DNA from: Candidatus Zixiibacteriota bacterium
GTDB taxonomy: Bacteria; Zixibacteria; MSB-5A5; JAABVY01
Reading direction: 5' to 3'
NCBI GenBank assembly: GCA_011056555.1
Contig: DSEQ01000042.1
Coordinates: 1-64,000 of the forward strand
Length of the DNA: 64,000 nt
Shown: one piece after another, positions 43,954-53,627 of the stretch
Numbering within the stretch: the stretch's first letter is position 1
Layout: every line of letters begins with the position of its first letter
The notes under the pieces: model-generated
Told to the model about the DNA's origin: nothing
The model's input: the letters and a program-made list of their open reading frames with translations, nothing else
Databases searched by the model: none
Translations under genes and position numbers: made by a program

Positions 43954-46900
43954 ATGCGTTTCGTCAAAGTAATCCTGCTGACATTGAGCATCATATTCAT
44001 CTGGGCCGATTCAGGCCAGGCCACTCAGTACGTTAATCGAAAGTTGATTACGTGTGAGCCGCTCATTTACGAAGTCGAACCGATCGACATATACGGAGGG
44101 AGCTTCAAGCTCGACCGCAGTTACCGCAATGATTACGGTGATTGCACCGGTCAGATACCCGGTCCGCCATTCGTGATAGAACTTCCGGTGACCATTGAGA
44201 ACACATACAATACGGACGGATCTGTTGCGGAATTCGGCTATTTCGAGGTCGACAATCAGTGGGGAGGGGGCGATCCGTTTGAGATAATTATCTACGATGG
44301 CGCTTATCTCAAGGTCAACGGAAATATTGTCGCCAAGGGTAAACCCGGTGACCCGATCATTTTCAATTGTGAGGGCCGTTTCTATAGCGATTTTCAGGGA
44401 GGGCCGCTTCCTCCCTACAGCGAGTTCACTTTTGATTTCTCATATTGCGAATTCTATGTTTACCCTCCATTAAATTCTCCAACACTTGAAATGTATGGTG
44501 GACATCTTAAACTCGACAACTGCACCTTCGGACCCACCGATGATCAACAAGGGCTTTACTACATAGGTATGCATGATGGTTTCTGGGACGTTTCTATAAC
44601 CAACTGTATGTTTAACGGGACATCTCCCGCTTATGGTTCATCAGCCAATATTCTGAACAGCATCGGAAGTCTGAAACTCAATAATAATCATTTCACCAAT
44701 TGTCTCTACACGACCGAGACCCCTTCTACTGGAGTTTTGGAAGTTCAAGGCAATATGACTCTCAAGGAGCTCGTCGGCAATTCAGGTTCTTCCAACAGCC
44801 GGAATAATGTCGTTTTCAACTCGGCCGGTGTCTATATAGAGGATAGCTGTGTCATCAAAAACAGCAAGGACTTAGGCGCGTTTTTTCTGGGCAGTATTAT
44901 TGTCGATACAAATGCCACTCTGATAGTCGATAAGGGCTCCGTGCTGCAGATGCGGCCGCATTACGGCATCAATGTCAGGGGAGAAATGGTCGTGGACAGC
45001 GCGGTGGTTACAGGCCTTGCCGACGGTGTGTATGGACTTTATATGTCCGGGAACTCGTCTTACGAGCCAGGTGAATTGTATGCCTGGGACGGGATCGATA
45101 CCGAGATTGGAAGCAGGCTGACTTTCAAGAACAATTCGAGACTCCGCTGGACATACGGACCGATAGAGGGAGAAGGCAGCGTAACTATCGATCACAGTGT
45201 GATCGAGCAGTGCTGGGGATCGGCAGTCGGCCTGCACTACACCAGTCCCTGCAGCCTCCAGGTCACCGGCAGCACGATATGGCAGAACTATGGAGGGGAA
45301 GGCATCGAATTCGTGATGAGTATCAACCCGTTAGACTCTGCCTCCGGGTACCTGGCTGTCGACAGTTCCACAATCACGACATGCGTCGGTGATGGAATTT
45401 ATCTGGGTGGCGGTGCCGGGCGCCCTCTTGATGACGACCTGAATGTTCGAATCACGAATTCCAATATTTCCGGCAATGGCGGAGGGGGCATATCCGGATT
45501 TCTGGCAGCGCCGACCGATTCAATTGTCATCATGAACAATCGTCTGATCGGAAATGGATTCGTCGGCTTCTGGATTGAGGACAACGGCTGCGATTCCATG
45601 CATGTCCGGCTGGAAACCAATGCCGCGGTCGGAAACGCAGGGACCGGACTTGGTGTCGAGACGGGATTTCTTGACGCGGTCGGAAATACTTCGGCCCACA
45701 ACGAAAATTACGGTTTATATTATCCCTACAAGCCGCGGCGTCCCGGCCTCGTGGCCAACAATGTTTTGGCCTACAACGATAATTACGGCCTCTACTGTTA
45801 CACCAGATACGGCGGGATTTTGCCTGCGATTGCCCATAATGTTTTCTGGCAAAACAATGTGGCCGACAGCCAGCTCTATATTTACTCGGATGATTTCCGA
45901 ATCTACACAGTCGACTCACTTCAGGCATTGGGCGGGGTCGGGCTCACTAATGAAGAATTTTCACCAGCTTTCAAACCCACTTACAGGGATGTGATAAAAA
46001 CCTTTCGTTATGACTCGGTTGCGGTCCAGACCCATGTATGGGTTAATGGCGACAGTCTCCAGCCCGGTCAACTCAATGGACTCGCCATTCTTCCCAGTCA
46101 TCGGGATACAACCGCCTGGTTTTATGTGGTCGACAACACCACTGACACAATCTGTATCGCCGGCGATATCAGGTCTGCGGCCAACGTTTCCGATACCCTG
46201 ACCGTGTTCGAATATCACCTCACACCTTTTTCCCCGGCTGTTGATTTTGGCGATAATGATTATGTAACCAGTCAAAATGACATCGATGGCGATGCCAGGA
46301 TTATAGACTCGGATGAAAACGGATCGGAGCTGGTCGATGCCGGAGCGGACGAGTTCGATCCCGATACTACCAATATAACGATCCTGGTGGTCTCGCCGCC
46401 GCCCGACACCACGGTGGTGCCGGGTGACACCTTGATTTTATCCTGGTTTACCACAGGGATCGCTTCTGTCAATGTTGACTACACCATCGATCTGCCTTTA
46501 GGAGGCGAACCGGTCGAATGGCTGGAGGTGGCACGTGACCTCAGCACTCTGGTACCCCTCTATTTCTGGGAGGTACCGGCGGTGCAGTCTGCCCGCTGTC
46601 TGATCAGGGTATCGGACGCCTCCAATCCGGGTTACAGCAAGACAAGCGAGATATTCCATATCAAACAGCCGCGCCTGACAAGATTTGCGGCTGACAGCAC
46701 TTATGATTTCTTCAAGCCTTCTGCTCATGGCTGGTCTTTCATCAATTCGATCCCTATAATCTGGCCCCAGTCCTGGTGGCAGCAGTACGACTACCTTACC
46801 GGCCAGGATCCATACACCGGGCAGGTGTATCCATCATTCGACACAGCCTATGCTTTCGGCACAATGCAGCCGAGCGTTTTCCCGAGCTGGCCGATATTCG

Positions 46901-48579
46901 TGGAGACCTTTGGTCAGGGTCAATGCTACAATAACACTCCGATGGGATTGATGTACCTGATGCGTGCGGTCAACCGTTGGGCAGATATCGCCCGCGCTTT
47001 TGGAGGAAGCTGCGCCGGGATGTGCAGCTCTGCCCTGCTGGCCTTCGGCAGCAAGAGTGCATTGGATGTCCAGTGGGGCTATCTGGGGCTGACCGATAGC
47101 TCGTTTCAGAAACCCTTGACCGATGATCTGCGTGAATTCATACTCATAATGCACAATCATTTGAACGGTAAGCAGCAGGAACAGTGGCAGGCGCAGCATT
47201 ATGAGGTTAATGTTGACAGCACCGTCAAATTGATCCGGCAGATGCTGCTGTCGGGCGATCGCAGCAACGACGCTTTTCTGACCATCGGTAATCAGACAGC
47301 GACATCGTCACATGCGGTAGTGCCTTATGCGGTGCTGGATGATCCCGATCCCAATAAAGTGCAGGTCTATATTTATGACCCGAATTCGCCGGGGACAAAT
47401 ACGCTTTATATCGAAGCTGATACGGTCGCAAATGTCTGGTCATGTTCCGCTTATCCCACCTGGGGCGGCACCTGGTATTTTTTCCTTCACTACCCGGTGC
47501 GCTGGTCTCTGGACACGCCTGAGATGAAGGCCCTGGCTCGGCGACATGCCGCTCTGCCCTCCGATTCCGTGACGGGAATCGAACTCCTGTATCCTTCAGG
47601 CGGCCACCTGACGGTATATGACAATGCCGGCGATTCCGTCGGTTTTAATGCGACCGGCCTGTTCAATGAAATCGAGGGTGCGGCCCCGCTTTTGTGTCTG
47701 GATAGCTCACACAATTTCCCACAGGGATTCCTGCTTCCCGACCAGGCCTATGATATAACTTTGAGCGCTTTGACCGACAGTGTTGTGCGGATCGGCTTCT
47801 ACTACGATTCACTCTATATCGGCTATTCCCGCCTCGAAACGGATTCGGGCCAGACAGACAGCCTTGTATTAAATGGTGATCTGGCTGTTTACAATCCTGA
47901 CGACGGGGACAGTAAGGCCGTGCAGCTTCGTATGGCGCGCACACTCGAAGATAGCGAAAGAACCATTATGGTCGGCAACCTGCAGCTCGAAACCGACGCA
48001 TCAGTCAAGTTGGAGCCGATGGGTACTGCCGGCTGGTACTTATCCAATCCCGGGCAAGCCCGTATGTATCAGTTGTGGCTCAGGCAGGTCTCAAGTGAAG
48101 GGGAGAAGAAATTCTTCTGCCGCGAGGTGTCGATCGGTGCCGATCAGTCTCATATTCTGACGCCGGACTGGACCACGTTGAATCCGGATTCATGCACCAT
48201 CTATATAGATTATGACTTCGATATGCTGGCTGATGATTCGGCGATGCTGCATGGCGACATTCTGGTCGGCGTGGAGGACACTCCGAATACTCCGCTTCCC
48301 TACAGCTTTGAGTTGAGCCAGAATTATCCCAACCCGTTCAATCCGGTCACAACAATCGAATACAGCATCCCCAGGCAAAGCCATGTCAACATTGATGTTT
48401 ACAACATGCTCGGGCAGAAGATCCGGGCACTGGTCGATCAAGAAGAATCGGCAGGTTCATATACCATTACATGGGACGGCACTAATTCGGATGGTTCAGC
48501 AGTTGCCACAGGTATCTATCTCTACCGCTTCCAGGCCGGAGACTATGTCCAGACCAAGAAGATGCTGTTGATGAAATAA
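43954..48579 (+). CDS. Giant secreted beta-helix protein with putative cysteine-peptidase-like domain and FlgD-like tail
   Basis: 1541 aa with a signal peptide (about 1-24). Residues about 40-800 hold many right-handed beta-helix turns (repeated N-x-I-x-x-N and NNG/GNGG patterns such as NVRITNSNISGNGGGG). A linker with Ig-like strands follows. Residues about 950-1180 hold a domain with Cys1020 in GGSCAGMCSS, His1120 in SSHAVVPYAV and Asp1142/Asn1144 in IYDPNSPG, an order seen in papain-like peptidases. The last 90 residues are an FlgD-like sorting domain (NYPNPFNP ... GIYLYRFQAGDY ... KKMLLMK). Probably cell-surface or secreted. The peptidase role is inference. Confidence 0.85.
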   Translation: MRFVKVILLTLSIIFIWADSGQATQYVNRKLITCEPLIYEVEPIDIYGGSFKLDRSYRNDYGDCTGQIPGPPFVIELPVTIENTYNTDGSVAEFGYFEVDNQWGGGDPFEIIIYDGAYLKVNGNIVAKGKPGDPIIFNCEGRFYSDFQGGPLPPYSEFTFDFSYCEFYVYPPLNSPTLEMYGGHLKLDNCTFGPTDDQQGLYYIGMHDGFWDVSITNCMFNGTSPAYGSSANILNSIGSLKLNNNHFTNCLYTTETPSTGVLEVQGNMTLKELVGNSGSSNSRNNVVFNSAGVYIEDSCVIKNSKDLGAFFLGSIIVDTNATLIVDKGSVLQMRPHYGINVRGEMVVDSAVVTGLADGVYGLYMSGNSSYEPGELYAWDGIDTEIGSRLTFKNNSRLRWTYGPIEGEGSVTIDHSVIEQCWGSAVGLHYTSPCSLQVTGSTIWQNYGGEGIEFVMSINPLDSASGYLAVDSSTITTCVGDGIYLGGGAGRPLDDDLNVRITNSNISGNGGGGISGFLAAPTDSIVIMNNRLIGNGFVGFWIEDNGCDSMHVRLETNAAVGNAGTGLGVETGFLDAVGNTSAHNENYGLYYPYKPRRPGLVANNVLAYNDNYGLYCYTRYGGILPAIAHNVFWQNNVADSQLYIYSDDFRIYTVDSLQALGGVGLTNEEFSPAFKPTYRDVIKTFRYDSVAVQTHVWVNGDSLQPGQLNGLAILPSHRDTTAWFYVVDNTTDTICIAGDIRSAANVSDTLTVFEYHLTPFSPAVDFGDNDYVTSQNDIDGDARIIDSDENGSELVDAGADEFDPDTTNITILVVSPPPDTTVVPGDTLILSWFTTGIASVNVDYTIDLPLGGEPVEWLEVARDLSTLVPLYFWEVPAVQSARCLIRVSDASNPGYSKTSEIFHIKQPRLTRFAADSTYDFFKPSAHGWSFINSIPIIWPQSWWQQYDYLTGQDPYTGQVYPSFDTAYAFGTMQPSVFPSWPIFVETFGQGQCYNNTPMGLMYLMRAVNRWADIARAFGGSCAGMCSSALLAFGSKSALDVQWGYLGLTDSSFQKPLTDDLREFILIMHNHLNGKQQEQWQAQHYEVNVDSTVKLIRQMLLSGDRSNDAFLTIGNQTATSSHAVVPYAVLDDPDPNKVQVYIYDPNSPGTNTLYIEADTVANVWSCSAYPTWGGTWYFFLHYPVRWSLDTPEMKALARRHAALPSDSVTGIELLYPSGGHLTVYDNAGDSVGFNATGLFNEIEGAAPLLCLDSSHNFPQGFLLPDQAYDITLSALTDSVVRIGFYYDSLYIGYSRLETDSGQTDSLVLNGDLAVYNPDDGDSKAVQLRMARTLEDSERTIMVGNLQLETDASVKLEPMGTAGWYLSNPGQARMYQLWLRQVSSEGEKKFFCREVSIGADQSHILTPDWTTLNPDSCTIYIDYDFDMLADDSAMLHGDILVGVEDTPNTPLPYSFELSQNYPNPFNPVTTIEYSIPRQSHVNIDVYNMLGQKIRALVDQEESAGSYTITWDGTNSDGSAVATGIYLYRFQAGDYVQTKKMLLMK
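48448..48548 (+). repeat. 101-bp direct repeat, copy 1 (sorting-domain coding)
   Basis: Starts TCGGCAGGTTCATATACC and ends GCCGGAGACTATGT. Identical base for base to 53164-53264 in the paralogue, while the flanks diverge quickly. Confidence 0.9.
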
Positions 48580-48678
48580 ATCTCAAAAAAAGATTGACAG
48601 AGAGAGCAACGTTGTTTATGTATAAAATATAAGCAGCAAATCCTTTTTCTCCGAAGATAACAAAGCAGGAGGCACAAT

Positions 48679-51600
48679 ATGAGACCGTGCAGGTTCATCA
48701 TATTTATTGCCGTGGCTTTCCTTATGGTCGTTATCTTGAAAGAGTCTTTGAGGGCTGAAGTCTTTGTCAACATGCTCTGGGACGAGACGATCGAGGATTT
48801 CAAAGTCAAAACTCTAATACTCGAGGGAACAGGCCAGACCTGGGACCGGGACTTCCAGAATGCGTACGGGGAATATATGAATCTGGATCCGGGTCCGCCG
48901 TTTATTATTCAGTGCAATGTGCTTATTGAAAACATCCACGATGAGGACGGTAATGTCACGGACTGGGGATCCCTGAACATCGAGAGCGGAGGAGAAATCC
49001 TTGATCCTTTCGAGATTATCTTTGCTCCCGATGAAGACCAGACGTACTGTGAGGGTGAAATCCGAAGCTACGGAAACCTTAATTTTGTGGGGACTCCCAC
49101 CGACCCGATCATATTCAAGGGAAAGTACAAAATTCGTACACACCGCCCGGGTAATCCCGCCCCTGATAGCTTAGTAAATGAATCTCAGATACATTTCGAA
49201 TACTGTGTGTTCGACTACTGGGAACCATATATCGCCGGTCCACCTGTTAATTTCGACGGCGGCCATGTTTCCGTAGAAAATTGCATTTTTAGAAATTTCC
49301 ATGATTGTTCCGGGGTTCTGAGCTTTTACGATCCTCTCTACGCCAGCACTCAGGGCCCGGTCTGGAACTGCATTGTCCGCAACTGCTTCTTTGATAATAA
49401 TTCTGTTGTGGGTCAGCATCTCGTCAGTATGCAGCACGGCAGGTTTGTAATAGACAACAACAGGTTCGAATCGAACATAACCGAGGCTACGGATAATTCA
49501 TCGATGATTTATATTCTTGGTCACATCGACACTCTAAAAAATAACGCGGCTTTGAACAACACTGTCAACTCCCTCATCTTCTACCATGTAGTTACCGGCG
49601 CGCATTCTTACATTAAATCCAGCGATGATCTGCCGATTGTAGTTGACGACATGTTTATTCACGAGGATTCTACCCTTGTAATCGGCCCCGGTTCAGTTAT
49701 TAAACCGTATCATTACGGCGACTGGCCAAGAAACGTATGGGCCCATGTCAACGGACATATGAAAATCGAGAATGCAATAATCACTTCCTGGCAGAATGAC
49801 GAGGTGGGAGGTGATGTTGATCTGCAGCCACAACCTGATTATATCCCGAGATGCAACTACATATATGTAGATACAGGCGGTTCGGTTGAGATCACCAATA
49901 CCGATATCAGTTATGCCGAAAAAGGTGTCGAAGCGATCGGCGATGTCGTCATGGATAGCTGCCGGTTGCAGATTATCAAGGATGAAGGGATAGAATTTCG
50001 GCCGATAGGCAACAACATTCTGCAGGTCTCGAATACTACAATTCGGGCAGTCGGGAATTCCGGCATCGTGGTGGACGCCCGGAACAGCCAGGGGCTGGAG
50101 GTCAGCCTCGACAGCGTCAGCGTAATCCACACCGTCGGGGATGGGCTGGAACTGTATCTTTCAGAATGCTCACATGTGATGAGTGTCGATATTAACGGAT
50201 GTATCATAGCTAACAACAACGGGTCTGGTATTTATTGCCCCGCGGACTTTGGCTTGAACTGCTTCAATGTCTCCAATTCCATCATTGCCGGCAACTACAA
50301 TTCGGGCATTTTGCTCTACAAATCCGGTGCTGAGACGGTCAACGTGAACCTCCATTCCAATGCTGTTATAGGGCACCGCCTGGACGGCATTTCCGTGCAG
50401 GCCGGCACTCCGTCCATCACAAACAATACAGTCGGGCAAAATGGCCGCAAAGGCATAGCGATTAGTTCCTTTATATATCAACCTGGATCTATGCTGGTTG
50501 CGAATAATATCCTTATAAAAAACCAGCGAGGCTTTGAAAAGGGCCCCGAGGAGCTTTGCCCTTTCCATCACAATGTCTTCTGGGACAATGAAATTACCTT
50601 CTATTTCAATACCCCCGATGGAGGTTTGTGGACGATCGAAGAGCTCCAGGCATTGGGAGGAGATTATGTCACCAACATGCAAACTGATCCAGAGTTTCTT
50701 TGTGAAGTGAATGGTACAGTAGATACTGTCATCTGGGATGAAAAGAGAAATATTTCGATCGTGGTGGATGGCTCCGCCGATTTCGGAGAATTAGATCATC
50801 AATACGCAATCTACCAGGTGGATACCAGTTGGAATATCTGGTTTATGGTTTCCGAGGTGAAGGATGATTCAATCTTAATTGACGCTGATATTACCGAGTC
50901 AGTCAATACCGGTGACTCCTATATTATTTTCGATTACCATCTGGCGCCGTCTTCACCCCTGATCGAAGCCGGCAACAACCCGGTGGTCGCGGTTGCGACG
51001 GATATCGATGGTGAAGAGCGCATAATGGACGGAGATGAAAGCGGTACAGCAGTGGTGGATATCGGAGCCGATGAATTCAATCCTTATCCGGACGCCCCGG
51101 AGCCAATCGACATCATCTGCCCGGTCGCCGGCCAGGTCTGTCTTGCAGGGGATACGATTGTCATCGAATGGACCGCTGAAGATGCTAATTCGGTTGATAT
51201 CTTTTATACGCTTGATTATCAACAGGGAGAGATAGTCTGGCTTCCCATCGCCTGGAGTCATCCGGCTGACTCCAACAGCGTTCCATGGCGAACCCCTCCT
51301 GACGCGTTGGCGGCGAAATGTTGTATCAGGATTCAGAATTCAGACGATGAGAACCACCGGGCCAAAAGCGACCTGTTCCGCATCAAACCCTACCTGCTCA
51401 CGCGTTTTGACGCCGACAGTACCTATGATGCCTATGCATCCGATTTGGACGGATGGTCAATTCCCAATGATTCGGCTTCCATGTGGCCGGTTGAATGGTA
51501 CAGTCAGTTTGATTATGCAGAGGGCATAGACCCCTTCACGGAGGACGAATATCCGCTTTTCTTCGAGTGGTTGGGCGCCGAATCCAAGTCTTTTCCAGAC

Positions 51601-53295
51601 TGGCCTTTGTGGGTGCAGGCATTTGGTATAGATGCTTGCTTTTACAGCATTCCCGGCAGGCTCCTCCATAAACCCGCAACAGTGCTTTCATGGGCGGAGA
51701 TAATTGATGAGTGGGGAGGTTCATGCGCGGGACTCACGGCTTCGAGTCTGGCTGCTTTTGATGATTCAGCACTGTTCAAGCTGACTTTCCCGGAAGCCGG
51801 TAACTTTTCTGATCTCTATACGCTCGCGGTCAATGACGACCGGCGCCTGGTGATAAACCTTGTATGGACACGCCTTTTTGCCAAATCCGCCTGGGATCAT
51901 CTTGTAGCTAACTCGACGAAGAGACCGGCACAGACGCTGAAGGAAATACGAGATATGCTTCTGGCAGATGAACGTCTCGATGCCGACCTGTACATTGAGC
52001 ACGATTCTTTGCTGGAGGCCCACGCCGTCATGCCGTATCGTGTTGACCAGGACAGTGCAAATCCTAATATCTGGCGACTGCGTGTGTACGACAGCAATGC
52101 TCCGGGGGATACGAACCGTGTGATCGAAATAGATACCGCGGCAGAACACTGGGATTATTTGCCCATGCCGGGTTATCAGGGCTCTGCGGGATTCTTCCTG
52201 CGCAATCCGGCCCTCGATTTCCTTGATATCATGGAGCTGGGTGCCGGCGCGCGAAGCGCTGTTCCGGTTCCTCGTTTGGCGGACAGGTCAGATTGGATGA
52301 CAGTCGGCCTGCGTAACACGGATAATGTTACAATCAGGGCACATTCAGGAGATTCGGCGGGATTCTCACTCGACGCAGGATTCAATACCATTCCCGGAAC
52401 AGTGCCGCAGATACCGCCCGCTGGCAGCAGGAGAGGGCCAGTCGGTTATCTGCTTCCATCCGACGAATACAGAATTGAACTAACCGGGTACCAGGCACCG
52501 TTGGCGCTTGTGACAGCCGATTTTGATTCGGTTAAATACGCCTTCGGCCGCGAACCGGCAGCCTCCTCGGAGCGGGATGATCTCCTTGTACGGGACGGCT
52601 TATGGGCCATGAATCATGATGACATTGCGCACATTATTTTTATGATCTCTCTGCAGCCCGTGGATACCTGCCAGCGCTTTTTGCGTGTCGCTGACTTATC
52701 GCTGGGACCCGGGGATTCCATCCGCATCAAGGCCGAAACCACGGGCGAGGTGTTTGTAGACAACTGCGGACCGCAAACCTGGTACAGCTTCGACCTCTGG
52801 TATGCATCTCATACAGTCGGATACATAGCCGGAAGCCAGTTGATCCCGCTGGACGAAAACAGGAGCCACATTATATCTCCGCAGTGGGATAATCCCGGAC
52901 AGACTGAGGTCAAAGTGTACATCGACATAGGATCCGATGGGGTGATAGACGACTCCATGGATGTCCCGGTCGAAATCGTGACGTCTGCCGATGATCCGGG
53001 TGAGTCGAGCTTGCCCTACCGGTTCGAATTGAACCAGAACTATCCCAATCCGTTCAATCCGACCACTACAATCGATTACAGTATTCCAGAACGCAGTCAC
53101 GTCAACATTGATGTTTACAACGTGCTCGGGCAGAAAATCCGCACAATGGTCGATCGAGAGGAGTCGGCAGGTTCATATACCATTACATGGGACGGCACTA
53201 ATTCGGATGGTTCAGCAGTTGCCACAGGTATCTATCTCTACCGCTTCCAGGCCGGAGACTATGTTGAGACGAAAAAGATGTTGCTGATGAAATAG
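48679..53295 (+). CDS. Paralogous giant beta-helix protein with putative cysteine-peptidase-like domain
   Basis: 1538 aa, same layout as the preceding gene and 99 nt from it. Signal peptide (about 1-27), beta-helix to about residue 790 (for example ISNTDISYAEKGVEAIG-type turns), then GGSCAGLTASSL with Cys1016, LEAHAVMPYRV with His1115, and VYDSNAPGDTN with Asp1138/Asn1140. It ends in the NYPNPFNP-type tail (KKMLLMK). Protein similarity is moderate in the helix, higher in the C-H-D domain, and absolute at DNA level over 101 bp of the tail. AGGAGG precedes the ATG. Confidence 0.85.
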   Translation: MRPCRFIIFIAVAFLMVVILKESLRAEVFVNMLWDETIEDFKVKTLILEGTGQTWDRDFQNAYGEYMNLDPGPPFIIQCNVLIENIHDEDGNVTDWGSLNIESGGEILDPFEIIFAPDEDQTYCEGEIRSYGNLNFVGTPTDPIIFKGKYKIRTHRPGNPAPDSLVNESQIHFEYCVFDYWEPYIAGPPVNFDGGHVSVENCIFRNFHDCSGVLSFYDPLYASTQGPVWNCIVRNCFFDNNSVVGQHLVSMQHGRFVIDNNRFESNITEATDNSSMIYILGHIDTLKNNAALNNTVNSLIFYHVVTGAHSYIKSSDDLPIVVDDMFIHEDSTLVIGPGSVIKPYHYGDWPRNVWAHVNGHMKIENAIITSWQNDEVGGDVDLQPQPDYIPRCNYIYVDTGGSVEITNTDISYAEKGVEAIGDVVMDSCRLQIIKDEGIEFRPIGNNILQVSNTTIRAVGNSGIVVDARNSQGLEVSLDSVSVIHTVGDGLELYLSECSHVMSVDINGCIIANNNGSGIYCPADFGLNCFNVSNSIIAGNYNSGILLYKSGAETVNVNLHSNAVIGHRLDGISVQAGTPSITNNTVGQNGRKGIAISSFIYQPGSMLVANNILIKNQRGFEKGPEELCPFHHNVFWDNEITFYFNTPDGGLWTIEELQALGGDYVTNMQTDPEFLCEVNGTVDTVIWDEKRNISIVVDGSADFGELDHQYAIYQVDTSWNIWFMVSEVKDDSILIDADITESVNTGDSYIIFDYHLAPSSPLIEAGNNPVVAVATDIDGEERIMDGDESGTAVVDIGADEFNPYPDAPEPIDIICPVAGQVCLAGDTIVIEWTAEDANSVDIFYTLDYQQGEIVWLPIAWSHPADSNSVPWRTPPDALAAKCCIRIQNSDDENHRAKSDLFRIKPYLLTRFDADSTYDAYASDLDGWSIPNDSASMWPVEWYSQFDYAEGIDPFTEDEYPLFFEWLGAESKSFPDWPLWVQAFGIDACFYSIPGRLLHKPATVLSWAEIIDEWGGSCAGLTASSLAAFDDSALFKLTFPEAGNFSDLYTLAVNDDRRLVINLVWTRLFAKSAWDHLVANSTKRPAQTLKEIRDMLLADERLDADLYIEHDSLLEAHAVMPYRVDQDSANPNIWRLRVYDSNAPGDTNRVIEIDTAAEHWDYLPMPGYQGSAGFFLRNPALDFLDIMELGAGARSAVPVPRLADRSDWMTVGLRNTDNVTIRAHSGDSAGFSLDAGFNTIPGTVPQIPPAGSRRGPVGYLLPSDEYRIELTGYQAPLALVTADFDSVKYAFGREPAASSERDDLLVRDGLWAMNHDDIAHIIFMISLQPVDTCQRFLRVADLSLGPGDSIRIKAETTGEVFVDNCGPQTWYSFDLWYASHTVGYIAGSQLIPLDENRSHIISPQWDNPGQTEVKVYIDIGSDGVIDDSMDVPVEIVTSADDPGESSLPYRFELNQNYPNPFNPTTTIDYSIPERSHVNIDVYNVLGQKIRTMVDREESAGSYTITWDGTNSDGSAVATGIYLYRFQAGDYVETKKMLLMK
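53164..53264 (+). repeat. 101-bp direct repeat, copy 2 (sorting-domain coding)
   Basis: Exact copy of 48448-48548; spacing between copies is 4716 bp. Confidence 0.9.
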
Positions 53296-53627
53296 AACGA
53301 AAGATGGTCAGGATACAACTCCATACAGTATTGGCGGGATGACCCAACCCGTCAGGAGTACTGAAAAAGGATAATCAGGAGTCCGCCATCCTGAGTACCG
53401 ATTTATCCGGGCGAAGAATCTCATAAGCTAACATGAGATTTTGCGCTCGCTTTGCTCTCTCAGAGAGACAGCATCCTGATTTTTTCCAAATAGTCCACAT
53501 TTGCAGTAAGCTTCGCCAGGGTGGGTTTGCATTGTTTTTAGATATAGTCCATTCTCACATAAACACTGTTGCCCCTCCCGGATTTCCGGGCAGGATTTGA
53601 CAGTATATTTTGATTCCAGGATTTACT
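53296..53627. repeat. Intergenic palindromic repeat between convergent genes
   Basis: 332 nt without a gene. Contains CCATCCTGAG at 53386, a perfect AATCTCAT/ATGAGATT hairpin at 53417-53440, and CTCTCAGAGAGACAGCATCCTGA. This is the same kind of dispersed element as 10843-10920. No clear terminator for either flanking gene. Confidence 0.5.
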
